Positions 62,236 through 64,000 of a stretch of DNA of 64,000 bases are shown piece after piece. Source of the stretch: Candidatus Geothrix skivensis (GTDB lineage: Bacteria; Acidobacteriota; Holophagae; Holophagales; Holophagaceae); contig JADKIO010000004.1 in NCBI GenBank assembly GCA_016721195.1, positions 124,001-188,000 of the forward strand. Direction: 5' to 3'. The first letter of the stretch is position 1. Each line of letters begins with the position of its first letter. Both the position numbers and the translations under genes were made by a program. The notes below the pieces were generated by a model. It saw nothing but the letters and a program-made list of their open reading frames with translations. It searched no databases and had not been told where the DNA came from.

Positions 62236-64000
62236 CTGATGCTGGCCATGATCTGAAGGAGTTGCTCCGATCACCGAGGCGCCCTGGGCAGGCCTCGGGG
62301 CAGCAAGGGCCCGGCTCCGCTGGATGTCCCCCTCGGCCCTGGCCTGGTGCTAGCCCGCTGGGCCAGCCGGGAAGGCCGCCTGCAATCCCTCTGGGTGGAT
62401 GCCCCCAGCGAGGCCGGGGCCCGCAGCCTAGCCCAGGATCTCAGGCCCTCCTGCCCGACGCGGGCGTGGTCCACTTCCCCGGTTTCGCGGCCTACGCGGG
62501 CGGCGAAAGCAGCCCCCCCAGGCATGGTGCTGCGGGAGCGCCTCTCGGCCTGGTGGGCCTGCTGGAGCGCCAGGTCAGGTGCTAGTGACGGGGCCCCTCA
62601 CCGCCTCCGAAGCTGCCCCACCCCACCTGGTTCCAGAAGCAGAAGCTGGAGTTGCGCAAGGGCGCCGAAGTGCCCCGGGGCTCCTGCTGGAGACGCTGAT
62701 CGCCCTGGGCTACCGGCGCGCGGAGATGGCCTCGGCGCCCGGCGAGTTCAGCTCCCGGGGCATGGTCGTCGACCTCTGGCCCGACCACCTGGGCAACCCC
62801 TGCGCCTGGAGACCTTCGGCGACGAGCCGGAGCGCCCAGCCCCTTCGATCCCGACACCCAGCGGCGCACGGGAGGCGCTGGAATCGCTCATGCTCTATCC
62901 CCGCTTCGGGCGACCGCGGCCATGGCGAAGCCCCTGCTGGCGGCCGTGGCCTCCCGGGCCGACCGCACCACCGAGCCGAGGACGATCTGGCCTTCCGCCG
63001 CACGCGGCTGGCCACCCACGACCATTTCCCCGGCAGGAGCTGTTTCATCTCTGCTGGCCCAACCAAGGGCCAGCTGGTCCACTGGGTCCCGCCCTGCCTG
63101 CGGATCCGCCTGGATGGCGCCTGGGAAGAAGCGCTCCGGGATGCAGAGCAGGCCCGCATCGACGAAAAGGCCTGGCCATGCTGCGCCGGGCGGCGTGGTG
63201 TGCCCCGACTTCGGGACCGCTTCCTGCCGGCGGCGGTCCCAGCCGGCCCACCCTGCTGCTCACCGGTGGCAAGCGAAACCACGGTGCCCTGGCCGCCCAG
63301 CCCGTCCGCGAGTTCCAGGGCAGCCTCAACGACTTGGCGGAGCACCTCAGGACCTCTCCCTCAAGGGTGACAAGGAGTTGCTGGCGGGCTCCACCACCAG
63401 CATGCGGGACCCGCTTCCAGGGACTCCCGGGAACACGGGCTGCCCCAGGCCTACAGCACCGGGTGGGCTGCCGGGCCTGCACCTGTCCCTGAGCGCGGGC
63501 TACCTGCATCAGAAAGAACCGGCGCTGGTGGTTTCACCGAGCGGGAAGTCTTTGGCCGCAAAGGCCATCAGGCCGCGCCAGAAATCCCGCAGCGCGGCCG
63601 CCTGTCAGACCTGCGGGACCTCAAGCCCGGCGACCGCGCGGTGCACCTGGACCGGCATCGGCGGGAGTTCTGGGTTTCGCCACCCTCACCGTAGGTGGCG
63701 AGGAACGGAAGTTCTGCAGCTACGCTACGCCGATGGCGGCCAACTCAACGTGAGCCTGGAGCAGGCCGACCTCATGCAGCGCTACACTGGCGCCGAGGGA
63801 GCCACCTGCCGCCCAGGACAAGCTGGGCGGGCCACCCGGGGCTGAAGGTCAAAGCGCCGGGCGGAAAAAGGCCGGTCGCGGAACATGGCCGACGAGCTGC
63901 TCCGCTCTACGCCCAGCGCAAGCTGAGAAGGGCCACGCCTATCCCGCCGGCAGGCCGGACATGGCGGCCTTCGACGCCAGCTTCCCCTTCGCCCACGCCG
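62232..64000 (+). CDS. mfd: Transcription-repair coupling factor Mfd (N-terminal part, multiply frameshifted)
   Basis: Mfd frees RNA polymerase stalled at DNA damage and recruits UvrA. The reading frame changes many times, but the family blocks appear in order: MTDAGHDLKELLRSP start, VLARWASREGRLQSLWVDAPS, RKGAEVPRGLLLETLIALGYRRAEMASAPGEFSSRGMVVDLWPDH, LMLYPRFG, then the RNA polymerase-binding RID/CarD-like domain (RLSDLRDLKPGDRAVHLD; GGEERKFLQLRYADGGQLNVSLEQADLMQRYTGAEGA) and MADELLRLYAQRKLREGHAYP. The helicase motor lies beyond the window edge. The ATG overlaps the nitroreductase stop. Confidence 0.85.

Noticed and set aside
57401..64000. Genes at the window end as true pseudogenes or programmed frameshifts
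   Set aside because: Indels are too many, lie often in homopolymers, hit four independent genes alike and leave the protein motifs intact. Sequence error explains this better.

Overview
The window reads as a chromosomal segment of a motile, Gram-negative, GC-rich bacterium, most likely an acidobacterium of the Holophaga/Geothrix group. That placement is an inference: it rests on high G+C, a flagellar operon with FlhF/FlhG and a FliY-like FliN, many outer-membrane barrels and poly-glycine lipoproteins, a multihaem cytochrome c and TolC/RND efflux. No 16S or marker phylogeny is possible here. Almost every base is coding, and many neighbouring genes overlap by ATGA or GTGA.

Layout. 1-1677 (minus): flgB-flgC-fliE-fliF, with fliF cut by the window edge. 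1842-5309 (plus): a STAS-domain protein, then a BamA/TamA-type barrel gene broken by one frameshift. 5306-6809: a GH19 endolysin-like enzyme, a helix-turn-helix protein and tRNA-Val(GAC). 6875-10481: a tiny membrane protein, glmS and a ferredoxin-like protein. 10805-17966 (minus): flhA-flhF-flhG-fliA-fliM-fliN. 18031-20068 (minus): a zinc-ribbon/Tudor-like protein, a DEDDh exonuclease, a membrane protein and a YraN nuclease.

20153-38587 is the accessory heart of the window. It holds secreted lipoproteins built from Ig-like repeats, NHL, 7-fold and RCC1 beta-propellers, two further secreted proteins, and a PdxR-type regulator overlapping a Ser/Thr kinase. Six transcription units in this region carry the same ungapped 28-37 nt element 82-111 nt upstream of their start codons. 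I regard this probable surface-protein regulon as the most interesting signal.

38594-54756 is more ordinary: valS, a tetrahaem cytochrome c, a chemoreceptor, a kdpD-kdpE-bioB-hemerythrin run, amt plus a TorF-like porin, a fused 2-oxoacid dehydrogenase E1, two paralogous barrels and a cold-shock protein. 54889-61484 holds a small membrane protein and a TetR-TolC-adaptor-RND efflux operon, followed by a nitroreductase and the start of mfd.

From about 57.55 kb to the end the sequence is peppered with single-base indels, often in C/G runs. The protein families stay recognisable across changing frames. This looks like unpolished or low-coverage sequence rather than gene decay, so gene limits in that part are approximate.
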